Origin: Hyperoplus lanceolatus
Taxonomy: Eukaryota; Chordata; Actinopteri; Uranoscopiformes; Ammodytidae
Direction of reading: 5' to 3'
Assembly (NCBI GenBank): GCA_026929865.2
Contig: CM049413.1
Location: forward strand, 12,876,001 to 12,940,000
DNA length: 64,000 bases
The position numbers were made by a program, and so were the translations under genes. Positions within the stretch are counted from its first letter, which is position 1. The number at the start of each line of letters is the position of its first letter. This document shows, one piece after another, positions 12,401 through 28,979 of the stretch. The notes beneath the pieces are model-generated. The model was not told the DNA's origin. It saw only the letters and a program-made list of their open reading frames with translations, and did no database searches.

Positions 12401-13609
12401 GTGTGCTGAAAAGTGGCTTAAAGTGTATGCAGTTGATCAGTCCTCAATTAAAAAATGTAATCCAGTGTTTTCAGTCACGTATCCAGAATTATTGTAGCAG
12501 TGGTGGTTGTGGATACCTATAATTTTGAAGCCAGCCTTTTTTGGAGGTCTTTAATTAGTGTGGGCTAATTATATCTGGAGCGGTGTCATTTCTGAAGAGG
12601 CTCTGCCACCTGCAGTGGATTCATAGAAGGTATGGAGCAGAGTAGCATTCTTAGCATCTCTTCTTGATAGGTCTCAACCATTTTTTCCCCCTCAAATCTT
12701 GTCTTTTTGAGTCTCTCCTTTGAACCCTTTTCTCAATGTTGTCTTTCTTTTTTAATCTATCCTTGTCTCCATTCCATCGTCCCATTCTTCCCCTGACTGA
12801 CAGTGTTATAAATTGATTTTCAGCCCTGTGTGTTCCCCCTGTCTCTCTCTAGCCATTTCCCTTATTTAGCCTCAACCACTCCGGGGTATAGTCTAGACCG
12901 CAGGCCAACTGTCAGTCAGTGGCAGCGTGGAGCAGTCTAATTCTTGGCTGACAAGCGTTCCTGACAGCAGGAACCAATGGGACGTTTCAAACATGCTTAC
13001 TCTCTCGCGCTCTGTCTCTCTCCATTGCATTTGCCTTTGCTATCTCTCTTCCTCCTCTCATTCTCTCCCTGTCAACCGCCCCCCCCCCCGCCACTCCACT
13101 TTCCATTTGGTTACCCCTATTTTTTTAGCTTTCAGTTTGTCCAACCTTCTGTCACTCTGCTCCGACCAACCTGAACCCTGTCTTCTCCATTTCCTCCATC
13201 TTTCCTTCACAATTCCAAAAAAAAAATACCTCAAGAAAATGAACAGATATCATTTTCAAGAGACATGGACAGCTCATTTAAATTATCTAGCACGCATGGA
13301 ATTCATTTACACACAGGCATGTATGCAAATACACACACCCATCTCAGTTTGCCCCCGGAGCTGGAAGTGCTGCTGTGAGCCGAATACTGATTGGATGGTT
13401 TTGTCCGTCTGGAATGATTTGATTGGTCAGTTTTCCTCCACTGGGAAAAACCATTCCTTAATCATAAATGAGAGTCGGTGAGATTAGACGGAATTGCCCT
13501 TTAAGCGAATCACTAGTATCATTGAGGTCCCCAGAGAGAGGCAGAGACGGAGGGAGAGGGATAGGGAGCGGCAGAGAGATGAAAGGGAGACCGACAAATA
13601 GAAAAAAGG

Positions 13610-13645
<36 letters not shown>

Positions 13646-15449
13646 GGCAGAGCCATGGAAGAGAACGTAAAGTGCATTTCTCTCACAGTTGGACTGGTGT
13701 ATTGTCACTATACTGTCGAGGGTAAAAGTTATATTTCATATTGCAGGATGTCTGCCCACCTACACATAGTATATGGGTCATATGGAGACATTGCTGGCAC
13801 CCCAAGTAGGTGCTAGGGACGCCCAGAAAACTTAAGGTGTATACCGCGGGTCCCATGTGAAAGAAGAATAGGGTAATAATTTCACTGTTTCCTCATTTAG
13901 TAGTCAGCACCCATGTGAGCATGACTCTATTGATCATATAGGGCCTCCCGGTAGAAAATGACAACATTTGTAATTGATTTCACCTCCTCAGAATCATCAA
14001 GCACATTTTTACGACATGGAAGGTCGGATAATCTAGCTGTATGGCGAGGTCTGATTTGTTCTTCATTTATATATTCATTGCGGTCTGGTTTAAGTGATTT
14101 CCCTCGGTTCGCTGTAATGTCTTACTCACTGTCTTTAAGGGCTTGAGGGTTGCAGGAGGGCGTCTGTCAGTACGCATTAGCCTTCCGAGGCTAAGGGCAA
14201 ACAGTTGTAATGCTTCATCAGAACGCACAAGACAACATGGTGTGGGCGTTTTTTTTTAACAGGTACCCTTGAGAACCAAATAATGCAAACCTGAAATCCA
14301 TTTCCAACGGCCGCCAGATTCAAGGACACTGCACAGAAGTTCTACAATCCTTTGAGGGAGGATGTTTACAATCATGAAAAGCTTTAGTGGCAGCAGACAT
14401 TTCCACAGCCCTGCTATAAGGGACACGCCAACAGCGTTATGTTATGTTTGTGCACCTTCGTGCCCAACCACCCTGTGTTTTATTGGTACAGCGCTGAGTT
14501 GGCCGAGATAAATCGAAAATCGACTCATTGCTTCCAGGCCGTAAAATATCCTGAAAAAGTCAGTAGCTCACATCACAGAACAAACATAGACAAACCCTCA
14601 TATCCACCACACCTCCTGGCAATTCTTCCAGCCTCCAGTACACCTTTTTTTTTTTTTCTTAGATGTATACAAACCCCACACAAAACATAAAGTACAGGAA
14701 CTCAGAAGCAGCAGTGGTTGCGCACTTTTGATGATGTGCTTTTTTTTAATGACATACAACTATACAGTTCTTCTGTAGTCTGCCGGCCACAAGTTTTGCT
14801 GTAAATAAAGGAAAAGAAAAATGGCATGGACTTCCATTGAAAATGGTGTAAAATGGTGCCACTATTTTTTCATCAGCGTATTATTTGAGACATTCCAGAG
14901 CGAGATATTGCTTTGATGAAAGAGATCTAGCCCGTATTTCTAGATGAGGGTTCATTAAATCCTTTTGTCTTTAAGCTTCTTCTATCCAGGGAAGGTTTTG
15001 CTGAGCATGCACGCTCCTTTTTCCAGCTTAAGACGGCCCTTCATTAGTACCAGTCCATCTATTCACACCTAGGAGCTACCACAGTGCAATCACAAATCTT
15101 TCACAGTTTGCCAATTAGCAACTCTATTTAAGACTTCAGGGGGGGAAATGCATTGCTTAAAGCGATACTCCTCCCCGAATATTTTTAGTATTAAACACAC
15201 ATGCCTTTCTGTAGACTTGAAAGGTGGCTCTAAATAGTTTGTCTTAATAGCTGTCTTCTGTCTGTGTGGAGGGTAGTCATCTTGAATGAACTGCATTCCT
15301 GGTTCCTGAAAGTGGCCCAGTTTAATCGCAAGAAACTTCATTAAAACTTGAACTCGAAGTATTGTCAATATTTTTATTAAAAGTGCTACGAGGAACTTTT
15401 AAATATTTCTGAAACTGTCTAATTGTTTCCTCTGATGATCAGAAATGAC
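9476..15449. other. intron 1, about 6 kb without recognised elements
   Basis: Mostly AT-rich unique-looking DNA. Local features are a C10 run near 13080, a purine tract at about 13534-13660, and around 12545-12580 a conserved-looking stretch with two ATTA-type homeodomain core sites (TTTAATTAGTG, GGCTAATTATAT). No coding exon is supported; the 184-codon frame at 12927-13481 is low complexity, pyrimidine-biased and without a domain. Confidence 0.45.
13534..13660 (+). repeat. purine (GA)-rich tract
   Basis: Long run dominated by G and A (GAGAGAGAGA, GACAGAGACAGAGA). Its mirror-like purine strand could form unusual structures; no coding meaning. Confidence 0.8.
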
Positions 15450-15660
15450 CTAGCCTGGTTCTACCAGACCATCGTACTTCATATCATTTGTACAGAAGGT
15501 CTGGAACTGCTCAATTGACAAACGTTCACTCACTTGGAGGCGGGTGAAACCGGCCGAAAACCAACAAAAATCAGCAAAGCTTGTTCTTGCTCCGGCTTTA
15601 ATGTATCGATATTCGGCAGCGTTGCCACAACAGACTGAATAGCTTCTCTCGTCCATATCC
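15450..15660 (-). mobile_element. fragment of a fish repeat carrying a helicase-like frame
   Basis: One edge reads CCTAGCCTGGTTCTACCAGA, a terminal sequence I associate with an abundant fish repeat; a matching opposite-type end occurs at about 51690-51833. On the - strand a frame at 15642-15533 reads AIQSVVATLPNIDT then LKPEQEQALLIF before a stop. LKPEQ-x-x-AL resembles the motif-0 region preceding motif I of RecQ-like DEAD/H helicases. The Walker A motif is absent, so the piece is truncated. Element class is not certain. Confidence 0.45.
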
Positions 15661-15783
15661 ATTGTCTCCATGTGACTACAACTGAAACTGGCATGATGTG
15701 CACATATGAGTGTGTTTGTGGCTGTGTGTACCTCGGTGTGTGTATTTGTGTTCAAGTGCGCCTGCCTTTCTCTGACCCTTTGC

Positions 15784-15786
<3 letters not shown>

Positions 15787-15868
<82 letters not shown>
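15787..15868. repeat. (TG)n(AG)n compound microsatellite
   Basis: About 70 bp of TG followed by GAGAGAGAGAGA. Confidence 0.96.
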
Positions 15869-15923
15869 TGTGTATAGAAGGGCTGTCAGTTTCGGTCTGG
15901 TAGTCAGCATAATTAGAAGTCTC

Positions 15924-16085
15924 TCTTTAACCCCTTTCTCCTCACTTTTTTCTCTCTCCCTCTCCCTCCTCCTCTCTCTTCCCTCATCTCATCCCTCTCC
16001 CTTCCTCTTAGTCTCCTTTCTCTCTTTCTATATTTCTCCATTGCTCACGCTCTCCCTCCTACACTCTTTCACCCCTTTTCCTCTG
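15924..16085 (+). repeat. polypyrimidine (CT-rich) tract
   Basis: About 160 bp almost entirely C and T on the + strand (CTCTCTCCCTCTCC-type). It lies in the sense of the host transcript, where it could bind pyrimidine-tract proteins, but there is no exon next to it. Confidence 0.8.
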
Positions 16086-16432
16086 AGTGATGAGTTTTAA
16101 ATCATCCTTTCATTCTTTGTGCGTTGATGAACGAGGTGAAATCTGTCCTTTTCTCTCTGTTTATTCTGCTTTCCATCTCTGTCCTTCTGTCTCAATAACG
16201 CTCTTTTTTCACTCCACTCTGTATCCTGGCTTCAATTTAATGAGGTTGCTTCATTTAGACTGTAAGACACCTTCCAATGTGTTTAAGTCAGATAAACATT
16301 GTGATGGACTTAGTCATCAGGTTCTCCGTTGTGGATTGAAGGCTACAAATAGTGGGCTTTATTTCTTTTAACTTTGCAAAGTTATAAGCAGTTCTTTACC
16401 AGTTGATGTAATATTGTAAAGCCACAAAATGC

Positions 16433-16560
16433 GCTCAATGGTGTTTTGTGCCCCCAAGGGAGCCTTCAAGCCTGCACTGAAGGCCCTATCCCCTAACCTT
16501 AACCCTAACCTTAACCAGCGCTGCCTTGAAGGCTCCGTTGGGGGCACCAAATACCAAACA
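16433..16560. mobile_element. 128-bp palindromic MITE with telomere-like core
   Basis: The insert is bounded by an 11-bp direct repeat, CCACAAAATGC, at 16422-16432 and 16561-16571. Its halves are inverted: left GTGCCCCCAAGGGAGCCTTC, right reversed GTGCCCCCAACGGAGCCTTC. Between them at about 16489-16516 sits CCCTAACCTTAACCCTAACC-like sequence, resembling the C strand of the vertebrate telomere repeat. No coding capacity. Confidence 0.75.
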
Positions 16561-16571
16561 CCACAAAATGC

Positions 16572-20319
<3,748 letters not shown>

Positions 20320-21054
20320 CACTCACGCTTATGTCCCTCAGTAACACATTACTAGGTCATGTTCAAAGGCATTGCTAAAGCCGAATGACACAGACCTATT
20401 GCTGTCATGTCATTTTGACCTTTTGGTAATTGATTAACAAAAACAAAGACATAGCCATCTTTTGATCTTTAACAGGAACACAGGGGTGAATTTCCAGAGA
20501 ATGCCCCGCTCGCTTATTGATTTCACCTATTAAGTCAGGTGGACCGATAGCTTCTGTGGACAACTGAGGGGACCTGGGTTCAAGCACCCCATGCTGAATG
20601 TAACGACCAGCTTCCGGATCGCTGCTCTGAAACATAGCCTGCACTTTGCCCTCACTGTGGGGTAGGCAAGATTATGTTCCCAGCAGCACCACAAACTACC
20701 CACACATCGAGCGAGCCATAACACTTTCTGACAAACACTTGATTCCACAGATTTGGCGCTGGCTACGCTATATATATATATTCCATTAATATGGAATTGT
20801 ATATCAGCATCAAAGAAACAGGGTATATCAGACTCAAGCTGAACTGCTTGGTATCACTCATGCTGTCTTATGGCTTACTGCTACGTTGATGTAAAGCAAT
20901 GATTTGCCAGACTTCTTTCACACCTCTTAAAGAACTAATGAAAAGTGAACTATCAATGCTATTCACTCCATTTATCTAAAACAGTTGTGTAAAAAAATGG
21001 TACTTGTCTAGTGCACCTGGGTTTTGAGGGATACCGAATAGTAGTATTTGTGTA

Positions 21055-21057
<3 letters not shown>

Positions 21058-21132
<75 letters not shown>
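21058..21132. repeat. (GT)n microsatellite
   Basis: Uninterrupted GT run of about 75 bp, about 310 bp upstream of the csmd3 exon. Confidence 0.98.
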
Positions 21133-21133
<1 letters not shown>

Positions 21134-21244
21134 CTTTGGTAAACTATATGTGTTGTGTGAGTGCACACTGCAGTTGTTACTCGTGTCTCTCAGAAGTAAT
21201 ACTGAGCCAGATCTCAAATACACTGCAAGACACACACTGACTAA

Positions 21245-21670
<426 letters not shown>

Positions 21671-22129
21671 TAGGACCAGTTCTTTATTTAATGCTAACTT
21701 GTAAAAACAGACAAAGATGAGGTTGGATGTTTCCTTTGTTTTTAATTATTTCTAATCCAACTCAGTTGGCTGTTAATTTTATACTGTCTATTCTATACAC
21801 TTTATTTAGACTACTTTTGCACCAAATAATTGGTGTTCCCCATCCCAGGAAAAATAAGATCCGCAAACACAGCATAAACACCCGTTATGGCGTATAGCCC
21901 ATTCTTTATTATTAGGTTACCATTGATGTGCAGCCAGTTTCCACTCCTTTTAGCTGAAGTTATGAAAAGGTTTCTGCCAATTGACGATGAGTTGTAATGA
22001 GCTTATATGAAAACTGAAAACAAGTGCAGAAAAAAATGTGTTTCAAATGTTGAGTTTCAATATGAACACACTTTTTGTAAGAAAATAAAATTGAAGAAAA
22101 AGAGAAAAATGATAAAAGCACTTATGGCA

Positions 22130-23800
22130 ACATTGAAGCGATCCCGACTTCCAAAGTCGGACCTTCAATGAAAAGTTAGTTTTTAAGTTTATTAGTTATG
22201 TCCTATTAAACCTGTATTAACTAACTTGTAACACGATGCTTTAATTACAACCTTTATCCTCATTAAAGAGCTACCCCTACTCTCACGGCTTCTGCTGAGC
22301 GTCTCACACGGGCTCTTGGCGGTGAGCCCGTGGGATCTTACCTACTAGACTGCCTGGGATTCTCTTAAATAAATAAAAAGTGTTATACTTAAACCCACCA
22401 TGTTCAGCGTTTCACTTCTTCTAAACCTATTCATCTATATAATGAATCCTGTTTAGGTACGAAATGCAACACTTTATATTTGATTCAGATAATCATTCAC
22501 CACTTTTAGGCAGAAGATATCCTTCACAAGTTATTTATTTCAGTTTTATGCAGCCTATGCTTCTTAACCCCGCTTCCTAAAAACAGAACATTTATACTAT
22601 TTCAAGATTTAAAATGCCTGCGTTAAATCCGGGAAGGAATTAGAGCATATTCTCTCCTTACAGAGAGGTTAGTTTTATGAGGTTGTGCGTGTGTTAAATC
22701 AGTAATGTGCCGTTGTGTGGAATCAAAGTACTTACCTCCCCGGGGGGGAAACGATCTCTTTGTAGAAAAAACCTATACCTAAAGTCCTTCTGTTCCAGCT
22801 ATAAACTAATTCAAACTGAGGCTTTACAACATTTAAGAGATCTTATTTACAAAATACAAGAGAGTATAGAAATATTACATAAAATGGACAAGAAAGGAAA
22901 AGAAAAGAGGTTTATATGCCTATAAACTCATCAAATGGAGTATTTGCTCATTATCCCCTAGTAGATGTTTTCTTGTTACAATTTGTAAAAGCACAAGACC
23001 AGAGTTATTGCATGCTCTCCGATTTTAAACTTGCGCTCTAGCCCTATATTAAATGCATCCCTCTGAATCTGTAAAGATGGTAAGGACTTAAGGAAGATTG
23101 TTAATGCACACAGGCAATAAATGGGAAGACTTAGTCCTCCCCAATCTCCGTTACCTCCGATCACCATTCTATCAGACCCCTAGACTAATAATCCCCTCCT
23201 AAAGTTTTAGAATTTTACCAAGTCATCTGTGTTTCAAGAGTTTCAAAGAAGTGTTTTAAAAGACTCTGCCTCTAAGTTCTTCGAAGTCCAAAATCTTTCA
23301 GAGTATTTTGGACTCACAAAGTTTTTCTAAGTTTTTCTTCTGCCTCCATGGTGGAAGACAGATAGAATCTGCTGGAACAGAGTAGTGCCTGCAAAAAGTG
23401 GCCCAAAAAAGCCTTGTCCTGCTTCGAACAGGCTCTTATATAGTGATTTTGGGAGAGGAAGGAGTGACAAAGGCACAGCTGCATGGGGGAACCCCGGTAG
23501 CCCTCTCCCTCTACTCCTTACTACAGTATGGCCATATAAGGTCCTTCCCCCTACTTACTTCCTATGACCCTAAGGCACCTGCTCGGGGGAGCCAGATAGC
23601 CCCCCTTCTCTCTGGCCATCACTGGGACCCCGGTGCCCCCCCTCCTCTAGTCAACTTTAACCTAGTGAACCTTCACCTTCTATTCTGTTTCATTAAAAAT
23701 ATCCTACTTTTACCTATGACAAACAGATATACAAATGTCACAAGATATGCACAAGTAATAAGTTGCAGCAAGGTCACCTCACTCAACACATAAATTCTGG
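22130..23800 (-). mobile_element. possible LTR-type sequence with promoter on the - strand
   Basis: About 1.6 kb of different base composition from its surroundings, with C-rich runs at 23490-23650. On the - strand a TATA-box-like CTATATAAGAG (23433-23443) is followed by GC-rich leader-like sequence. I did not find convincing TG...CA ends, a primer-binding site or a target duplication, and there are no gag or pol frames, so a solitary LTR is only one reading. An unclassified repeat or a cryptic promoter is equally possible. Confidence 0.25.
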
Positions 23801-24667
23801 TTGTTTAAACAAATAGAGATAAGAGACTATCGGTGCTTGGGCTGAATTCTCTCGAGCAATACTACTGCATCGAAACAAATGACCCTGTATAGCACTGAAA
23901 GGGATAATTTCAGATAAGTTATCAAACTCTCTTTGCCTTATGATTTGATCAGACAATCGATTTACCCTCTATACACATTCAATCTTCTCTTTTTTAAGTC
24001 TCTGCTGTTAAAGCAGTATTAATTCATCAAATTAACTTTGAAATGTGAGAGGGCTGTGTATTGATATGTTGGATTTTCTCATGGACAAAACAGGTCGATA
24101 CAAAAAGGTATTGTTGAACAAGTATGTCTACGATTAGGTTCCTCAAGTGCAACTTTAGCCGTATTTAGGCGAATATTTTGCATTTATTGTTCATACAGAC
24201 CTTTTATGTGATGCGTGAGGTATTCTGTAATATCTACGGATATGTATCTCAACCAGGAAATGATTCTTGGACTCAAGTATCTGAAACCTGAATCCAAGGA
24301 AAGCTTCTCACTCTTGGCTCATCTTCTTAAAAACAAAAAGGCACTTGTTTTCAAACACCACCCTTGGCCAGTTTCATAAAGGATATGCACAAACCAATGG
24401 GAGAAGCTCTGCCCGTGTAGCACCTCAACCCCAACAAAAGATAAAACAAACGAAAAAGATGCCAACTCTATGCCCAAGGAGATTTTGAGATGAGCATGGT
24501 TTTTCCACAAACAAGTTCATGTGTAGTTCACGGACTGATGCTAACACACAACTCATCTGCAATTGTTGTTCAAATACTTTAAAGGCCCTGACAACTTGAC
24601 TTCTCAACTTAGCTTCATTCACATGCAATTAGATTCAACATGAATACACAATTTCCCTTCCTTGAGA

Positions 24668-24772
24668 AATTTCTTGTTTGTCTTTTTGTCATGCAATGTA
24701 AAGCGCTTTGGGTCTGTGAAATACCAGGGAAAGGCACTATATAACTGGAGTGTATTTACCATTCACCATTGA
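24668..24772. repeat. retroposon tail-like fragment
   Basis: Contains GTAAAGCGCTTTGGGTCTGT and GGCACTATATAACTGG, a pattern (AAAGCGCTTT...GGCGCTATATAA) that I know from the 3' ends of several abundant fish retroposons. Only about 100 bp, with no coding part. Confidence 0.4.
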
Positions 24773-25777
24773 TTCTCTTACTGATTTGAAGTGGCTGTTT
24801 CCTCAAATCAACAATTTTTCTTTCCTTCTCTTGACAAACATTTTATGTTCACAAGAAAAATGTATGATAACTGATATGTTTAAGGACAATGCAATATCAT
24901 TTTAATTTCAGTCTTATTGAGCCTGGTCAGTTTTGGCCAGGTTCAAACACAAAACAGGGAGAGTGAATGCAGCTATACTGTATGCTCTTGAATTCTCACA
25001 CAGTCAAAATGACAGCCTGAATTTCCACTGTCACTTCAGGCTGATTTTCTTAGCTTGAATTGCATTGTCAACACTGGGCAGGTGCTCCCACTGTCGATGG
25101 GGGTTTCGGCTAAGGTCAGAAATGGATTTTGTTAATAACATCAAGTTTTTGTAAGGCAATTCCCTCTGATGTAGCGCTAAGCAAGAAAATCTAGTTTTGG
25201 GTTCAATTGTAAAAAAAAAAATGTGGATCATGGAGAGATTAAATGAGTCCTCTTGATACTTGGGTCGGCTGCTGAAAAGCAATTCCCTTGCCGTGGGGAA
25301 TGAACCGTGTTCATTTGGTTCAACAGGCATCATTTCTAATCAGCCAGCTGGGATAATCAACCTTTCTCAGACACTCTGGTGGCTTTTAGTGTTCAAATTG
25401 CCATACAGAGTTTAGAGTTAATTAAAGAAGAAGAATAGAACAGAATAGAATGGTGACTGTGAGACTTTCCAACTCTTGTATGTTATTCCCAATATGTCCA
25501 GGAAAAAAGAGTGGGATAGCAAACACATAGAAGGACAGAGAGAAAGTGAGAGATGCCCGCTGTGCTCTTATTGGTTGATCAGGATTTCCTGCTTATCTGA
25601 GATAACAGGAAAAGGATATGCCGCGTGAGTGTGTGCTCACATGAATCCACGTGCATTGGTTGTGTAAGAGCACAAGCCATGTGTGTGAGGAAGATTTATG
25701 GTCTGCATAGTTACAATCGCCCCACTAGTTAATCCAAATTACCTCTGCCTTCTTAGTCTCACTCTCACTCTCAAACA

Positions 25778-25875
<98 letters not shown>

Positions 25876-28367
25876 ACATGCTCTCGGACACAGGGCAAAA
25901 TGGTGATTAAAAGGTCTGATTCATTAGCAAAAAAAAAGGTAATTACGGGGAGAGTGATTAGCATGGATTAATCAGAGACACACATGTGCTTCTGCATGCT
26001 CACATCGTAAACAAACACCGGTCTTTCTTTGTTAAATTCTGGTGTCACAAATGCAACCTAATCTCTTGTGTTTTTTGAAGGGAGTTGTTCAAATTAGCGT
26101 CTAATGTTGCATGAAGAACACTCACATCCTCTGAAGGCCTTATTTATAAAAGAGTATCAAAATGTAAACTCCAGCAAGTCAAATGATAAACCTCCAAGGG
26201 TGATGCTGCTTTTATTCAATTTTTGGAAACGCTACACATGAGTTTCACCACACATACACTTTAATCAAGTTTTTAAAGTGATTTTCCAATGTTGAGTTTT
26301 TTTATCCCTTGATTGCTGCATGTTCTAAAGCCAGCAAGGTTCAGCCTGTTGACAGCACAGCAATCAGGTCAGGCACTGTATCTGGCTGATGAAACATTTT
26401 AATAACTGACTTTCATGTTAAACACAAATTCAAGCAAGTTCTTCAAGTGCCAAATAACAATCCCTATCATCCACCCTCTTCATGGCATCTGTGCACCCAA
26501 CTCATACGATTAATAGAGCTGCTCTTGTTCATAACTCTCTGTGCCTGTAGTCTTTTATAAGCAAAGATGTACAGACTCACTGTGACCCCAACATATTTGA
26601 CACATTGATATTGCATATAGGGCTTAAAAATACAAATGTATTCAAGGTGAAAGCAGGCTTAATGGCATCTCTGTTCCTTCCAGGCGCTTTTCAAAACATA
26701 TATTTTCTCAACTAGAACTCAATCTTTAATGCTGTATTTGAATTGGTAATTTGGTTCAAGTGAATTAATTCCGATAACAAGATACCCCATGTGAAAAGAA
26801 AATGAACTGCAAAGTTGGGAATAACTGAAGGAAATGTGAGCAAAAAAATAACAATTGAACTATACTTAAAATGTTCACTATCTCACTGGGAGAGTTTTCT
26901 TAACTGCATTGATACACTATTTTAATTACTATGATACAACTATATAATGAAACATAGTTCCTGATTTAGAAAACATTAAAAAAAAAACATTAATAGTGTT
27001 ATTTGTTCATCTCACAATCACTATTGTATATGACTGGTCTAACTTGCCCTCGTTAGTAAACTTTCACAAGGGAAAAACATATTATGTGATATTTGCATAT
27101 TGGATAATTTTGCGAGAGAATATCCTGACTGGACTTTTTGTTTCACCTATTTAATGACCAGTGACCTTTCCCTCATCTTTACAAAGTAGTTTTAGTTACC
27201 TAGCCCTTATTAAACCTTAATCATACAGTACTTTCCACATGCAGATATAAGATGAATAAATAACATTTGCAATTGGTAATCAAAATATATTGCCTATTGA
27301 CAATAATCAGGCTTTTGCTTATTTCCATTACCAGTATTATGTTTGGTGTGTAGTATGCTCAGCAAGTTGTTAAAATACCAGTGATATTGGGATTTTTTAT
27401 TAACTTGAGCTAGCTCTTCAGCCAGGGCTTTGTGTTGTTGTGTTATTGTTTTGATTACACAAACTAATTAGAGATAGTTTTATTCACAAAATAATCAAAA
27501 TGACTGCATTGGTAATTTAAAAGTGTCAGTATATTTGTCTTGCCTGTGACATGAGAACTGTAATGGAATGATAGATGGAAGCATTCAATACATTCATCCA
27601 TCCATCACTCATATAATTGCTTTTTGATCACTGTCTGTTGTCAATGCATACGTAATTTCAACTCATTCACATCCCAGCCATTTATGCCAGTTTAAACCCT
27701 CTTTGCTTTATGGCCACCTGGGCACCTGGATAATCCAATAAATATATCCATTAATGTGATTCTAGTTTGCAAGTTAACCTACTCATTAAACAGTGGAGAC
27801 AGTGTCACAAAGAGAAATTAAAAAAAAAGACAGGGAAATGGGTGAAAGAAAGACAGAGCTGGGAGGGAATAACAGAGTGTGTTTGTATTTAATCATATGG
27901 GAGCCTCCTGATGAGTGCTTGATTTATCCGGAGAGACCCTTAAACAGACTGTGTGACATTTTGAAATTAAACTGTTAATTGTCTTCATTGGCCATTTGTC
28001 ACATTATCTTATTGGCTCCTCAGCCTGTCGTTATCCTTTTGGTTTTTATGTCCGTTCCTTTTCTATTAAATAGATAGGCCTAATGCTAGTTCAATTTATT
28101 TTAATAGGCTACCTGATAATATGGCAAGTGCTTAACAAAGCTAAACTTAAATATGTCAAGATAATTTATTTCCACACAGTATTATTAAGTTATCAAATAA
28201 CCTTAAACAGATACTGCACGGTGGTACTATTCGTGGATAAACGTTCTCGTATATTTTTGTTCTTTCTTTCTTGTGGAGCAGGCAATCACTATTTTACTAT
28301 GTTGTCAAAAATATGCATAAAGTTCAAAATCGTTTCCTTGTCCCCTTGGTTATTTTCATTCTGTCAC
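24773..28367. other. intron 2, largely unique AT-rich DNA
   Basis: Apart from a CT/CA microsatellite at 25778-25873, no element ends or exons recognised. The stretch 26050-27750 is AT-rich and free of obvious repeats. Confidence 0.45.
25778..25873. repeat. (CT)n(AC)n compound microsatellite
   Basis: CT run followed directly by about 63 bp of AC. Confidence 0.96.
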
Positions 28368-28979
28368 TGTAGCTATGTCCCATTACAGAGACCACGCACT
28401 TGGTAGGGCGCAGTCTCGCGGTCTATGAAGGCTATAGCCTATGAAGGCCGATTTTAAGGCCGATTCCAAGGCCAACGAGCCTTGTTAAATGAGACGGTCT
28501 CCGCAGGTCTCCGTTTACGAGCATTTCCGGTTTACGTAACAAGCCGTTACCTTGCATGACGACTCACCGCTCCTGTGCTGCCTAGCAACCCTGATTGCTG
28601 CCAACGGAGACAGCCCTGTCAATGGAGGAAAAAAGAAAAAGAAGTTGCCTACCATACGAAAAGAAAAAAAAGTACAAGAAAAAAAGAAAGGAAGATAAAA
28701 GTTAAGAAGATGGAGCAACACGTTGCTGTTTTGTTATTTTTTATTTTATGTTATGCAATCTCTGAAAAAAACGCAATGAATCTTGGGATATGTTGGGCCA
28801 CGAAGGATACATCTGATGCAGCCTTCAAAACCGTGAAACGAAGGCTGCATTTCTTCGCTGCATATGAGGAGCCTTGCAAGGAGCCTTGCAAATGGGACAG
28901 CCTTTGCGCGCCGCTATGACGCAATCAGTCTTCAAATGCAGCCTACGTAGGCTGCAACCCCTGAATCAAGACACAGCCT
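28368..28979. mobile_element. probable MITE with GGCTGCA repeats
   Basis: A GC-richer block whose two edges are weakly inverted: left AGCTATGTCCCATTACAG, right reversed AGGCTGTGTCTTGATTCAG. Sub-terminal words GCAGCCTACGTAGGCTGC (28940-28957, palindromic) and GAAGGCTGCAT recur. Target duplication is not clear. No protein domain; the 114-codon frame at 28575-28919 is lysine-rich low complexity. Confidence 0.5.

Noticed and set aside
12927-13481. 184-codon open frame on + strand
   Set aside because: Pyrimidine-rich low-complexity DNA with no recognisable domain; composition explains the lack of stops.
20520-20600. tRNA-like B box (GGGTTCAAGCACC)
   Set aside because: No matching A box, cloverleaf or tail was found, so neither a tRNA nor a tRNA-derived SINE is supported.
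28575-28919. 114-codon frame on + strand
   Set aside because: Lys/Glu low complexity inside a probable MITE; no domain.
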